64,000 nt of DNA from Stentor coeruleus. Taxonomy: Eukaryota > Ciliophora > Heterotrichea > Heterotrichida > Stentoridae. Under the pieces are notes generated by a model. It saw only the letters and a list, made by a program, of their open reading frames with translations, had not been told where the DNA came from and searched no databases. The stretch spans positions 62,001 through 126,000 of the forward strand of contig MPUH01000036.1 of NCBI GenBank assembly GCA_001970955.1, given 5' to 3'. The position numbers and the translations under genes were made by a program. Position 1 is the stretch's first letter. Each line of letters opens with the position of its first letter. This document shows, in pieces, positions 9,576-19,658 of this stretch.

Positions 9576-10947
9576 TAAGTATAATAAAAATATGGGGAAA
9601 AAACAAAGAAAATTTAATATAAATGCAAGAACTGGGTTTTTGACTTATTATGCTGGACTAAGGAAATCAGTCTGATTATTTATCATTTTTCATGTTTAAG
9701 CTTTTTTATACTGAAATTTATAGCTGTGATTTGGGATAAAATTATCATAAATCATGCAAACTAAAACAATTTCCTAATCATATAGCATATAATATACATA
9801 TCTTGTATATACTATAGTTTCTTCAAACCTTATCTACCCTTACTTTATTTCTAATTTTATAAATCCTGGAAAATCTTAATCTATTATTGCAAACTTAAAT
9901 TTTTTCACCTATTTTAACTACCTTACTTATAATATTCATCAACAAATTCTCTTCATTTCAAAAATTTTCTTTATGATATAAAATGATAATTTTTAAGTTT
10001 ATTTAATACTCTGAGCGAAACGACTATCGTGAATATTCTCTTTCAATAACAACAGATAGGTTTTTTTATTGCTTAAAGGGACAATTTGTATAATAAAATT
10101 ATAATATTTTATGATGGGTACTACATAAATTGTGCTGAGTTCTCAAAAAAATTAGATAATTATTTATTATTTCCAAGTGGTAGGATAATATATTGATTAT
10201 ATTATTTATTAGTAATTGGAATTTAACTGTTGAGCTCAATCATGAAGATTTGATAGAGAGTTAGATAGGATATGTAAATCTGTAATACCCAAGATATGAT
10301 TTTTTAAGATGCAAATTATTAATAAAATTTTATTAAAGCCTATAGTACAAATTATAAATAATAATGAAAGAAGATATAAGAAGAAGAAAAACTGGCCAAT
10401 TTTGCTAATCTGATTGACGGCTAAGAAGAATAATTTAAATAATTATAGTAATATAGTCAGATATGCTTCTGATATTTTAGATAAGTTTATGACTTTTATA
10501 AAGTCATAAAGGGAATCAAATTGCCAGATATTGATCTATATATAAGCATGACCTTGAGCTAAAACTAAAGGTTTTGATCAAAAATACGCTTTCTGCTAAA
10601 ATATGAAATAAGAAAAGAAAAAGCTTACCTATTAACCTAGCAAAATAAAATATCTTAAAAAATTTACTTGCAAAACCTGAAGAAAATAAAAAACTAGACA
10701 AATCTTTGTCACTGAAATTCACTAATCAAAATTTTTAAGCTTCAAAAAAAAACTGAGTATGTTTTAATAATAAATTCATCAATACCTAATCAGCAAAAGA
10801 AATCATCCATAAAAGTCTCAATTTAAAAAATAATTTCATATAAAACCGAATTTCTGTAATAAAATTTTATAAATAATTCGTTTATTTCTTAGTTTAAAAA
10901 ACCTTTTCATAATTCCTAGCTTATTTAAATTTAGTTTAAACATATTA
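9576..10947. other. Long intergenic region with an 11-bp hairpin
   Basis: 1.37 kb lying upstream of the MLF-like gene and downstream of RMC1, both on the minus strand. No supported gene. It includes a GC-richer patch at about 10013-10050, another at about 10393-10425, and the perfect inverted repeat at 10486-10510. I tested the patches by eye against tRNA, U1, U2, U4, U5 and U6 signatures and found no match. Confidence 0.4.
10486..10510. repeat. Perfect 11-bp inverted repeat with 3-nt loop
   Basis: The arms TTTATGACTTT and AAAGTCATAAA are separated by TAT and are perfectly complementary. It lies in a non-coding stretch about 440 nt downstream of the RMC1 stop codon. It could be an RNA hairpin or chance in AT-rich DNA. 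Confidence 0.6.
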
Positions 10948-12774
10948 TTAATGTTCGTAGTCTATATTAGATTTCTTTGCTAGTTCTAAAAGTGTGGTAT
11001 TAGGTATTCCATGCATTTTACCTATACAGATTGCATCATAATAATATCCTTGGTCTGAGAGTTCTTCAACCATAAGATCATAATGTCCAAGTCGGCCAAG
11101 CATATCGATTCCCATGATAAAACAATTAGGAAAATCTTTCGCTGCTCCTGACTTGCCAAGACTGGTAAGGAAAAGGGCGATATCCTGGCTGTCACTGAAA
11201 AAAAGGTTTTCAACAAGTTTTTGTATGCGAATGAAATCTTTGATTTTCACAAGTACCTTAAACAACAAATACTGTAAACTAAAATGGACCTGAACCCTAT
11301 TCTGAACTAAAAAGTACATAAACCTAAAAAGCACTTCAGCAAAATACCTATAATCTTCTATATTCTTATAAACCGGATCAAAAACTGAACAATATATATC
11401 ACTTTGCATAAGTACCGTAACTCCACTTTCTAGTTTAACCTCAACATTAGGATCCATTTCTGTAGGAGATAATTCCAAATGCTCAGTTGCTTCACTAAGC
11501 TTCCTTCCAATAGTAATCCTTGAATCATTTTTCGCTATTTTATAAGCACAAGCAAGTGTTGAAAAAATAATCTCTAATTTTTTAAGCGGCGTTTTCAATA
11601 TCAAACTTTCTTTAAGTTTTTCTAATACAATCATCTTGCATTTATCACGTCTTAATAAAAAAATTATTATTTTCACATCGTCTGGATGGTTTTCTATAAG
11701 CGCTGCAGGGTTTATTTCAAATAATTTGAAGGATTTTTTTTTAAGGTCTATAGTAACTTCATCAGAAACATAGAAAAAATCAGATGTTAGATCGATACGC
11801 ATGGCAAATTCAGCTGAAAGTCGATGATTTGTTGAAGGTTCAGTTATTTCTGAATGAGAAACTTTTATAAGATACTCGTTTATTTGGCTTTGGATATCAT
11901 AAATAAGAGTTTCTTGGGTGTTATAGCTTTGGAGAATGACAAGGTTTTCTGTTAGACCTAAGCCGTAGATTCCTTGGTTTATAGAGAATTGGGCATAGAG
12001 ATCTGGAGCTTTGTCTGGGAGAATGCGATAAAAATGAAGGAAACCTTGAAGATTGTTTAGATGTACTAAGTAGTTATGATCATAGATTTTGTATATTTGA
12101 ACTTGATTATAATCTAGACGGGGTTTGTATTTTAGTAAGTTGGCACCTTGAGATCCGGTGCTTATAGAGTGACTAAGACTGGAGTTTAGGGTTAGACTGA
12201 AACTTGGACCTTGGTACATCTTTGACCTCTTCGGCTGGTACAAATAAAACAAACTTAGTTTCCCCCCAGTACTAATAATCGTTAAAATCCCTTCATTCAC
12301 CTCAAAAACAAAATCATTAACCTGCATAAGAAAACATTTAATCAACTTCAACTTAGATGTATTTGTCTTCATCTTATACAAATATAATCCTCCTTGTGTG
12401 ACAATAAAAAAAAAACATTCACAATTCGGATTAGATATGAAATTAAACCCAAGAATTTTCCCTTTGTCTAAAGTCACTTTAAATTTTTTATAAGCTGAAT
12501 ATCTGAAAAAAATCTATTTTAATATTACAAATTCACCACTTTCAGTTAAAACACTCATTATGTTTCTTATAGCATTGACTCGAAGCTGGAAAAAATTTTG
12601 TTGACAGATGACTTGAGAATTTTTGTCCATGCTTAGAGAAAATGATGCAGAAAGGCCTAAAGGCTTTAGTTCGATTTGTGGACCATTGCGGACTATGAAA
12701 TGTTTGAAGATTTTGTCAAAGAAGATTTCAGTGTTTTCACCACTTTCCCATCTGCCGATCTCCTTTATTTCCAT
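10948..12774 (-). CDS. RMC1: RMC1/Mic1 homolog (regulator of Mon1-Ccz1), two exons
   Basis: Exon 1 (12529-12774) and exon 2 (10948-12513) are joined across a 15-nt intron, giving 603 residues. The N-terminal half is a WD40-like beta-propeller with short hydrophobic strands. ILGFNFISNPNCECFFFIVTQGG aligns by eye with the ILGFCWTS-EIVFITDQG region of human RMC1. The RRDKCKMIVLE and MQSDIYCSVFDP stretches match the QRKECKMVIL and DQSDVYTHVL stretches of the C-terminal helical domain, and the order is kept. RMC1 binds Mon1-Ccz1, the Rab7 exchange factor, on late endosomes, and in Stentor would serve endolysosomal or phagosomal maturation. The protein is somewhat shorter than the human one (about 657 residues). 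ATG 12774 is followed directly by the conserved propeller start. Confidence 0.75.
12514..12528 (-). other. 15-nt intron in RMC1
   Basis: GTAATATTAAAATAG, phase 0. Removing it joins GEF to IFFRYSAYKKFKVTLDKGKILGF and links the two halves of the RMC1 propeller. Confidence 0.9.
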
Positions 12775-13300
12775 TTATATAAGATGAGGTTTTTTATAAA
12801 GTGTTTTGATGAAGATGGTGATGGATGATAGATTTGATAGAAATAAGGTAGGGTTTATATAGGAATTATAAGGTTATAATATTTTATGTTCAGATGGGGT
12901 TATATAAAATAATAACCTATAATCAGAATAAATTGTAATATTATAAGATCATACATTTGCTGTCATATTATATTCTTTGTATATATAATCCCTTTATTTT
13001 CATATCTAATTAAACTATTAACCATTATACGTAAAACCAAAATCACAAAACTTAACCAAACCTCGATTTTATAAAATTTCAACATACCAATAACAACTAT
13101 TTTCTTATTATTAAAATAGCAAAAATCCTCTAAACTTATTAAAAACTTCATATACATCAAATTATTCAATTTCAATCAATAATATAATATTTTTCATACA
13201 ATCTCTCTAACAAAATCATATTTTCAACATAAAAATCTTCATTTTTTCTAATAATTTAACCTATATACATATTATATAATTCATTTTAGATTTAAATACA
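12775..13300. other. Divergent intergenic region
   Basis: A spacer between the starts of RMC1 (minus) and the coiled-coil gene (plus). It is AT-rich and presumably holds both promoters. A 70-codon frame here is low-complexity and not credible as a gene. Confidence 0.4.
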
Positions 13301-14662
13301 ATGAATTTTTATGTAATAGATACTTCAAGCTTACGTGTGCAAAATGCAATGTTAAACCTTGGTATTGAAGCTTCTGAATTATTAAAAAAAGTCTTTGAAG
13401 ATTTTGCTGCAAAAGACGCAAATGAAGAAATACAGATAGTCCGGTATAATTTCTTCAAAAGAAAACAACAAGAATTAGTTCGGCAAATTAAGGAATATAT
13501 AAAAGAAGAGCTTATGCGAGGATTAGAAAAAACCACACAAAGCAAAAAGCAAGAAAGCTCTAATAACGACTTTCTTATAACTTCTCTTCCTTATTCTGAT
13601 AGAAAAACTGTACAAAGACCAAAGTTGAATTATAGAGGATTGGTTAGTAAAGCATTATTAGAAGTTAAAGAGTCAATAAATGAAAAAGAAGCTCTTGACA
13701 AACGACTTAAACACGGACAAGAACTGCGTGAAAAAGCAAAATCCGCACTAGCCCAAAGCCGGATGAAGTTCTCCGAGCTCAAAGAAAAGCAAAAACTAAA
13801 CCTCGAAAAAATCCGTTACAACGAGCAAACGAACTTATCAAAACTTCATAGAGGTTACACATCCATATCCCCAGATTATCTTTCGCATAAAAAAAAATAT
13901 ATCAATTATAGTCAAACTCAATCACGTAACTCTAGCATAACCGAAATCAGCATAGATGACCAAATGAAAAAATATGAACAAAAAATGAGTAGATCAAAAC
14001 AACTTCATGATCTTTTCACAAAAAATCGTAAAGAAGCAGCATCAAAACTCTTAAAAAGAAACTTAAAACAAAACACAATAATAAACAATGAAGAAAAAGA
14101 ACTTACTGAAAGATTGACAAAATATGTGACAAAAAACAAAACTGCTGAAATAAAAAGATTTGAACATAGAAAACAACAAAATGAATATAGATTTAAATTA
14201 AAAGAAAAACATGATGAAAGAAGGATAAGGGCACAAACAAGGATTAGAGAAAGGGATGTTTTTTATAATGAAAGGATTAAAGAGATTGAGAAAAAAATGG
14301 AAATTACTAATGGGGTTATAGAGAAAAAGAATTTTGATTGGAAAAAAGAACTGGAGATAAAAAATGAGTTGCAAAGACTTAAAGATGAAGAAGCTTTAAG
14401 TAATGCAGAAAGGAAGAAAAGGGTTATGTATGGATTATATAGGAAATTTAGAAGAGAAAATGTTATAGAAAAACAGAAAGGGGATATACAAAGGATAGAA
14501 GTGATGAAGAAAGATAGGGAACATGAAATAAAGAAAAAGATGGATAATGCGAGGAAGACTATGAGAGAGAAAGAGAGGTTTAGGGAGATTATGGCTTTGT
14601 TGAGGAGGTCGCCAGAAAGTAGGATTATGGGTAAGAAAAGTGAAAGTTTTGTTTGTGGGTAA
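13301..14662 (+). CDS. Coiled-coil protein, unknown function (453 residues)
   Basis: I do not recognise a named family. The first 75 residues (NFYVIDTSSLRVQNAMLNLG, then SELLKKVFEDFA) look like a small helical domain. From about residue 120 to the end it is almost entirely charged helix rich in Lys, Glu and Arg (KEALDKRLKHGQELREKAK, ERDVFYNERIKEIEKK and similar), as in coiled-coil proteins of basal bodies, axonemes or the cortical cytoskeleton. There is no membrane segment or signal peptide. It is followed on the same strand by Bud32 after about 215 nt. Confidence 0.8.
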   Translation: MNFYVIDTSSLRVQNAMLNLGIEASELLKKVFEDFAAKDANEEIQIVRYNFFKRKQQELVRQIKEYIKEELMRGLEKTTQSKKQESSNNDFLITSLPYSDRKTVQRPKLNYRGLVSKALLEVKESINEKEALDKRLKHGQELREKAKSALAQSRMKFSELKEKQKLNLEKIRYNEQTNLSKLHRGYTSISPDYLSHKKKYINYSQTQSRNSSITEISIDDQMKKYEQKMSRSKQLHDLFTKNRKEAASKLLKRNLKQNTIINNEEKELTERLTKYVTKNKTAEIKRFEHRKQQNEYRFKLKEKHDERRIRAQTRIRERDVFYNERIKEIEKKMEITNGVIEKKNFDWKKELEIKNELQRLKDEEALSNAERKKRVMYGLYRKFRRENVIEKQKGDIQRIEVMKKDREHEIKKKMDNARKTMREKERFREIMALLRRSPESRIMGKKSESFVCG

Positions 14663-14878
14663 GGATGATCATGAATCAAATTGGTTTTATTTTAGTACAG
14701 TTATGAGTTATTAGTAAATATTATAAAATTTCTTTTCTTTACACAAATTTCTTTTTTTATATATAAAAAAATCAGTCTCTATGTCTAAAATTATTCCCTA
14801 AAACCTATCATAATCTCCTTAAAGATTTTAAAACATATAAAAAAACTTACAAGGCTAATTTTACCCTATATAATAATA

Positions 14879-15616
14879 ATGGATTTAACTCTTATAAGCC
14901 AAGGAGCAGAAGGGGTATATTTTATATAGAAAATCTACACCTGTACCTTTCTAGGTAAAAAAAGTATCAAAAAAGAAAGGATTCCACGTTCATATCGACA
15001 GAAATCCCTAGACACTAAACTTCGTGAACGAAGACTAATCCAAGAATCAAGAAACCTCGTCAAAGTTCATAAAGAAGGAGTTCCAGTTCCAGGTTTATAT
15101 TTTGTCGACACAATAACCTGTAGTTTATACATGGAATTTATAACCCCAAGTATATCATTAAAGAATTTCTTCATACAAAATCCTTTAGTACCACAAAGTT
15201 TATTATGTGATTTTGCTGGGCAGATTGGTAAAGGTATTGCTTTAATGCATAATGCTCAATGTATACATGGAGATTTAACTACTTCAAATATGTTATTAAA
15301 ACCTCAAATCACTTTGGCTAATGAAAATTTGAAGGATTTTTCTGCTGCGGATTATTTAATCAACCCTTGTATGGTTTATTTTATTGATTTAGGACTTAGT
15401 TATGGATCCAGTACACCTGAAGATATGGCTGTTGATTTACATGTGTTGGAAAAAGCGATATCAAGTGCACATCCACAGTTGGAAAACTTTGTAATTTTTA
15501 TTTAGTTCGTAGAAATACTATATAGCTATAAAATACATAAAAGAAAAGCTGATTCGGTTTTGACTAAACTTGACCAGGTAAAAATGCGTGGACGTAAAAG
15601 ATTAGCTTTTGGTTAG
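14879..15616 (+). CDS. BUD32: Bud32/TP53RK (PRPK) kinase of the KEOPS complex, three exons
   Basis: Exons 14879-14914, 14930-15490 and 15506-15616 encode 235 residues, the usual size for this compact atypical kinase. The spliced protein starts with a QGAEGKIY glycine-loop region. It then has IPRSYRQKSLDTKLRERR (family RHPxLDxxLxxxR), the catalytic IHGDLTTSNMLL and FIDLGLSYGSSTPEDMAVDL. It ends with LEKAISSAHPQ and MRGRKRLAFG, the family's RGRKR tail. Bud32 works as an ATPase/kinase in the KEOPS complex that makes N6-threonylcarbamoyl adenosine at tRNA A37. Without removal of both introns the gene appears broken. It converges on the PKA gene. Confidence 0.95.
14915..14929 (+). other. 15-nt intron 1 of BUD32
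   Basis: GTATATTTTATATAG, phase 0, in the glycine-loop codons. Removing it gives QGAEG-KIYTC, matching the family's QGAEARVY-type start. Confidence 0.95.
15491..15505 (+). other. 15-nt intron 2 of BUD32
   Basis: GTAATTTTTATTTAG, phase 0. Removing it joins PQLENF to FVEILYSYK and reaches the conserved RGRKR tail. Confidence 0.95.
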
Positions 15617-15874
15617 GCTTTATTAATTCTTAAACACGAATTCTAGATTTAAATCTAAAAACTAAATACTAAATATTATAATAAATTTATCACAATAAAC
15701 TTATCACAATAATCCCTAACCTTAAAAAATTACAATCCTTTCAAATCCTCTTCCTATAAATTCTTATAACCATATCAATTCTTATCAACATAACATCTCA
15801 CAAAAAAAACCTACAAAAAAAACCAAAACTCCTCACATATTCTTAAATTCCAACCAAAACTCATACCTTAACTA

Positions 15875-16864
15875 TTAAAAATCTTTGAATAAAGCGTTAA
15901 CATCCGGTGGTGGTGGGGGGACGAAATCCACCGAATCCGGATAATTATCAAAAAAATGAGTATCATCCTGTGACCTAACTTCCGGTACCCAAGGTGGAGG
16001 AATCCCTTTTCTCAATACAACATTCCAATCAACTCCTCTAAACCACTTATGTTTCTTAACTACTTCAATTCCTTTCCCCCCACATCCATATCTTTTCCTA
16101 ACATCAGCTTGTAAGAATTTCTTAATCAAATCTTTAACTTCCTTATTAAATACCTTAGAAAACTCAATCCTCCCTGATAATATTTTCTTATATATTCCTA
16201 TAGGATTTTCATCATAAAAAGGGGGAAATCCAGCAATCATTTCATATATAAGTATTCCTAAAGCCCACCAATCAACAGATATATTATGTCCTTCATTTTG
16301 AATAATCTCAGGGGCAAGATATTCTGGTGTTCCACATAAAGTATAACTAGAATCTGTTATATATTTAGCAAAACCAAAATCTGTAATTTTAACATGACCA
16401 TCTTTGTCTATAAGAATATTTTCTGGTTTCAAATCTCGATATGCTATATTAGAATTATGAAGATATTCAAATGCAAGAACTATTTCACTTGTATAAAAAA
16501 GACCTACATCATTAGCAAAACGTCCTTCACGACGTATACGAGAAAAAAGCTCACCTCCACATGCATATTCTAATAACATGTATATAAAAGTTGAGTCTTG
16601 GAATGTTGTTAAGAGGGTTATTATGAAGGGATGTTTGAATCTTTCAAGTACAGATTTTTCAGATTTTATGTGTTCGAGTTGTTTGAGTTTTAGGACTACG
16701 GTTTTTTTAAGCATTTTTAATGCAAAAGCTGGGGCGTTGTTGTTTCCTTTTAGTTTTACTAGACGGACTCTACCAAAAGTTCCAGTGCCTAAGGTTGTGA
16801 GAATCTCGAAGTCGTCAAATGATATTTTGTTACGGTTGACTGCACCATTCGGTTTATTGCTCAT
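15875..16864 (-). CDS. cAMP-dependent protein kinase catalytic subunit (AGC kinase)
   Basis: 329 residues with a full AGC kinase domain. Motifs in order are GTGTFGRVRLV (glycine loop), FALKMLKK (ATP-binding Lys), YRDLKPENILID (catalytic loop), DFGFAK, the activation loop YTLCGTPEYLAPEI with its phosphorylatable Thr, and DWWALGILIYEM. The C-terminal tail has FFDNYPDS and ends exactly in FKDF, the FxxF terminus typical of PKA catalytic subunits (PKG and PKC end differently). It is therefore best read as PKA-C. The tail holds an unusual five-proline run, PPPPP, before the FxxF end. In ciliates PKA acts in ciliary motility and secretion. Its start is 114 nt from the start of the divergent four-TM gene. 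Confidence 0.93.
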   Translation of the reverse strand: MSNKPNGAVNRNKISFDDFEILTTLGTGTFGRVRLVKLKGNNNAPAFALKMLKKTVVLKLKQLEHIKSEKSVLERFKHPFIITLLTTFQDSTFIYMLLEYACGGELFSRIRREGRFANDVGLFYTSEIVLAFEYLHNSNIAYRDLKPENILIDKDGHVKITDFGFAKYITDSSYTLCGTPEYLAPEIIQNEGHNISVDWWALGILIYEMIAGFPPFYDENPIGIYKKILSGRIEFSKVFNKEVKDLIKKFLQADVRKRYGCGGKGIEVVKKHKWFRGVDWNVVLRKGIPPPWVPEVRSQDDTHFFDNYPDSVDFVPPPPPDVNALFKDF

Positions 16865-16978
16865 TTGGTATTATTTTATAATTATTTTTATATTAGGTAG
16901 GATTAAAGATAAGGTTTGTATATTTAATAGGTTTAAGATATGAAGTTAGGTATTTAAGTATTATAATAGACTGATAAT

Positions 16979-17449
16979 ATGAAAATATTTGGGAACAAGT
17001 ATTTGTTTTATGCACTTTCTGGACTGAATACCTTGCTTTTTATATCAGGTCTCAGTATTCTTATTATAGGTCTTTATGAATGTGCTAAGAGTAATGATGC
17101 ATATTGGTATAATACAAGTTTTGCTGTATTCGGAGGGTTTATGATGGTTGTAGCAATATATGGTTTTTTCACTTACTCTAAAGCTGAGCTTATTAGTTTA
17201 TATCTTTCTGCAGTTGCTATTGTTGGATCGTTCCATATATCTTTTTCACTTGGGATTTTATTAGAGAATGGCCCTGGGAATATTGATATGAACAGCAAAT
17301 CAGCCCCGATAATACTTTTAAGCCTTGTTGGAGCTATAGTTATATCATGCTTTACTATAGGGCTGATTTATAGAAACACTTTGCATTATAAACCCACTTT
17401 GAATGATAGATCGATATCTTTGCAAGGAGGGTCTTTTATTAGATATTAA
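16979..17449 (+). CDS. Four-transmembrane protein, unknown function (156 residues)
   Basis: A small hydrophobic protein with four predicted membrane segments: about residues 8-34, 47-65, 70-94 and 106-127. The soluble tails are short (start MKIFGNKY, end LQGGSFIRY). The topology is tetraspanin-like, but the loop between TM3 and TM4 is too short, and no CCG motif is present, so it is not a tetraspanin. The family is unknown to me. The promoter is shared divergently with the PKA gene across 114 nt. Confidence 0.75.
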   Translation: MKIFGNKYLFYALSGLNTLLFISGLSILIIGLYECAKSNDAYWYNTSFAVFGGFMMVVAIYGFFTYSKAELISLYLSAVAIVGSFHISFSLGILLENGPGNIDMNSKSAPIILLSLVGAIVISCFTIGLIYRNTLHYKPTLNDRSISLQGGSFIRY

Positions 17450-17915
17450 GTAATTTTAATGGGTGTTAAAATTTGTGTATTCAAATTTTTTAGATAGGTT
17501 AAGATAATTGATTATAGAAATTAATGAAGTTTTAAATTTTATAGGAGGAAATTGGGCTTTTTTTTATAAGAAATGTTTGTGTATAAAAGTTAATTTATTA
17601 TGGTAGAAATTATCTAAGTTGGGTACTCTTCAAAAAAAAAAAACTTGATGTAATTAGGTTTTCGTTTAGACCTTATTTTAGAATTCTACGATAGAGCCTG
17701 CTAAGTTTATGTATAGTTAATTTCTAAATTGCTAACAATCCTTAAATACATCAAAATATTAGCAATTATAATACCACTTTTTCTTATAAAAATCCAGTAA
17801 TACCACAACTCCAAAATCCCCCATATCCTCAAAAAACACAAAAACTAAATATTCCAACCAAAAACCTTAAATTAAATTTTCCCTATAAATCTTAACTAAT
17901 CTAATCTATTCTCTT
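17450..17915. other. Convergent intergenic region
   Basis: 3' regions of the four-TM gene and the acid phosphatase. There is a poly-A run near 17630. I see nothing else. Confidence 0.5.
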
Positions 17916-19229
17916 CTAATTATATCTCTTGGCTGTTTTTATAACCCAGACATAATCAATAGTATCAACTAACGGTGCGCTATACTGTTCATAATACAAA
18001 TGCGTATCATTAAAAATTTTTAGTCTTCCATATCCATAATCATTGCTCCAATACTGAGCCCATTCCTGTGGTGTTGGACTAGTAGGATCATTATGCCCAT
18101 CCCTATTTCCAGCATTCCCATTAGTAATATAAATAGGAGCTTTAGGACCAATATGGATATGCGGGCCATCATATTCACTAGGAACAGTTTTATTATGATA
18201 AATCGCACTTTCTCTTTCATAATTATGCACATGAGCTTGAAAATAAATATCAACAGCATTTGAATAAAAGATTTCTTCTAAGTCATTTTGAAGCTTTATA
18301 GTATCAACACCACAATCTTTATTACTTTGAAGAAGGGGGATTTCCCAATTAACTGAACAATAAAGAGGATGATGACTTAAAAGTATTAACCAAGGACGAA
18401 GATCACGGTTTTGATTAGCTTTTTGAAGATCTTGAATAAGCCAGTTAAGTTGAGTTTGTTGGGTATCATTGCTATAATAGAAAAAAACTTCAGTGTCAAA
18501 CATAACAAAATGAGCTGGGCCGTAGTCGAAGGAGTAAAAATACCCAGTTCCTTGATTTGCGTCATTTAAAGGCATATTGAAACGTTGTTTATAATGAGTG
18601 AAATTGTCATCTTTTTCATGGTTTCCTGGTAGGGTCATATAAGCGTAATTTGCTGATATAGGCTGTACGATTCTTAACCACTGGTCACCAACTTTCCCAT
18701 TATTGTCATCTAAGTCATAAGCCATATCCCCAACATGTAATACTGCGTCGAAATCCCTGAATTTTGCTTCTTGATTGATTATATGTCGTGTATATTGACC
18801 ATTTGGCCCAGTACCCCAGTCTCCTAAAACTATTATTTCAAAACCTCGAGTATCCCATGGTGCTTGATAATCTGGAGTCCTTCCAGAAAACACATTAAGA
18901 TCTGACCAAAAAAGCCCATCACCAACTGAATATTCGTATTTACATTCAGAACGAAGACCTGTCATAACTCCAGTATGGATATACTCGATATTTGAAATTT
19001 TGTCACCAGCTTGAAACTTTTTACTTGAACCTTGAACATAAATCCATTCAGTAGGATTTGGAATATCTAGGCAAAGCATTGATCTAAAGGAAATTACTGA
19101 TGATACAGGCAAATAAGTCACCCATGTAGCTCTCATTTCACCCTCATTTTCAGTCCAGGATAAGTGGATTTGCTCAGGGTAAAGCCATCCTCCTGAAGCT
19201 GTTGAGATAATAAGAAAAGCAAATAACAT
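17916..19229 (-). CDS. Purple acid phosphatase, secreted
   Basis: 437 residues. A short N-terminal signal peptide (MLFAFLIISTASG) is followed by a beta-sandwich domain (HLSWTENEGEMRATWVTYLP) as in plant-type PAPs, then the metallophosphoesterase domain. All five metal-binding blocks are visible: GDWG (about 136-139), GDMAYDL (about 167), PGNHE (about 202), LSHHPLYC (about 285) and AHVHNYER (about 330). The enzyme hydrolyses phosphomonoesters at acid pH and would act in phagolysosomes or outside the cell. The block usually written GHVHAYER reads AHVHNYER here, with the two metal-ligand His kept. The C-terminus has no membrane or GPI segment. Confidence 0.95.
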   Translation of the reverse strand: MLFAFLIISTASGGWLYPEQIHLSWTENEGEMRATWVTYLPVSSVISFRSMLCLDIPNPTEWIYVQGSSKKFQAGDKISNIEYIHTGVMTGLRSECKYEYSVGDGLFWSDLNVFSGRTPDYQAPWDTRGFEIIVLGDWGTGPNGQYTRHIINQEAKFRDFDAVLHVGDMAYDLDDNNGKVGDQWLRIVQPISANYAYMTLPGNHEKDDNFTHYKQRFNMPLNDANQGTGYFYSFDYGPAHFVMFDTEVFFYYSNDTQQTQLNWLIQDLQKANQNRDLRPWLILLSHHPLYCSVNWEIPLLQSNKDCGVDTIKLQNDLEEIFYSNAVDIYFQAHVHNYERESAIYHNKTVPSEYDGPHIHIGPKAPIYITNGNAGNRDGHNDPTSPTPQEWAQYWSNDYGYGRLKIFNDTHLYYEQYSAPLVDTIDYVWVIKTAKRYN

Positions 19230-19658
19230 TTATTGAAGAAATGACGTAATAATTTTATGGAAGATTTAGTTGTAAAAAGTTAGGGTTTTTCGGTTTATGA
19301 TGGAAGGAAAAAATTATGAATTTTTTAATTAGAAGGAGAGATTGATGAAAATGAGAAAGGTTTTGTTGGTTTTTTTGTCAGGATAGATATGGTTTATATA
19401 AGGATATGATGGAAGTTATTATATTTTAACCTAGGTTTAAAGTTATGGAAATTTATTTGCAGATGGTATTATTTATTAGAATTTTTCTTTGGAATAAAAA
19501 TGAGAGGCAATTTTCTGGTTTTGAATGTTTTTATAAATAGCAAAAGTTTTTTAAAGGAAGTTTATTATAGAATTTGTTGTTGTTGTATGGATAGATTTTA
19601 TATTCCTGTCTGCCTAAACCCTAATGCTGTATTATGATTATGAAATAATTTAAAATTA
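19230..19658. other. Divergent intergenic region
   Basis: Upstream region of the acid phosphatase (minus) and of the 469-residue gene (plus). It is T- and G-rich on the plus strand. I see no motif or RNA gene. Confidence 0.4.

Noticed and set aside
10516-10722. 68-codon frame on the minus strand between the MLF-like and RMC1 genes
   Set aside because: Low-complexity Phe/Ser/Leu-rich translation of AT-rich DNA; no conserved pattern or helpful context.
12963-13175. 70-codon minus-strand frame in the RMC1 upstream region
   Set aside because: Composition is Leu/Ile/Lys-rich as expected from AT-rich spacer; overlaps a region that must hold two promoters.
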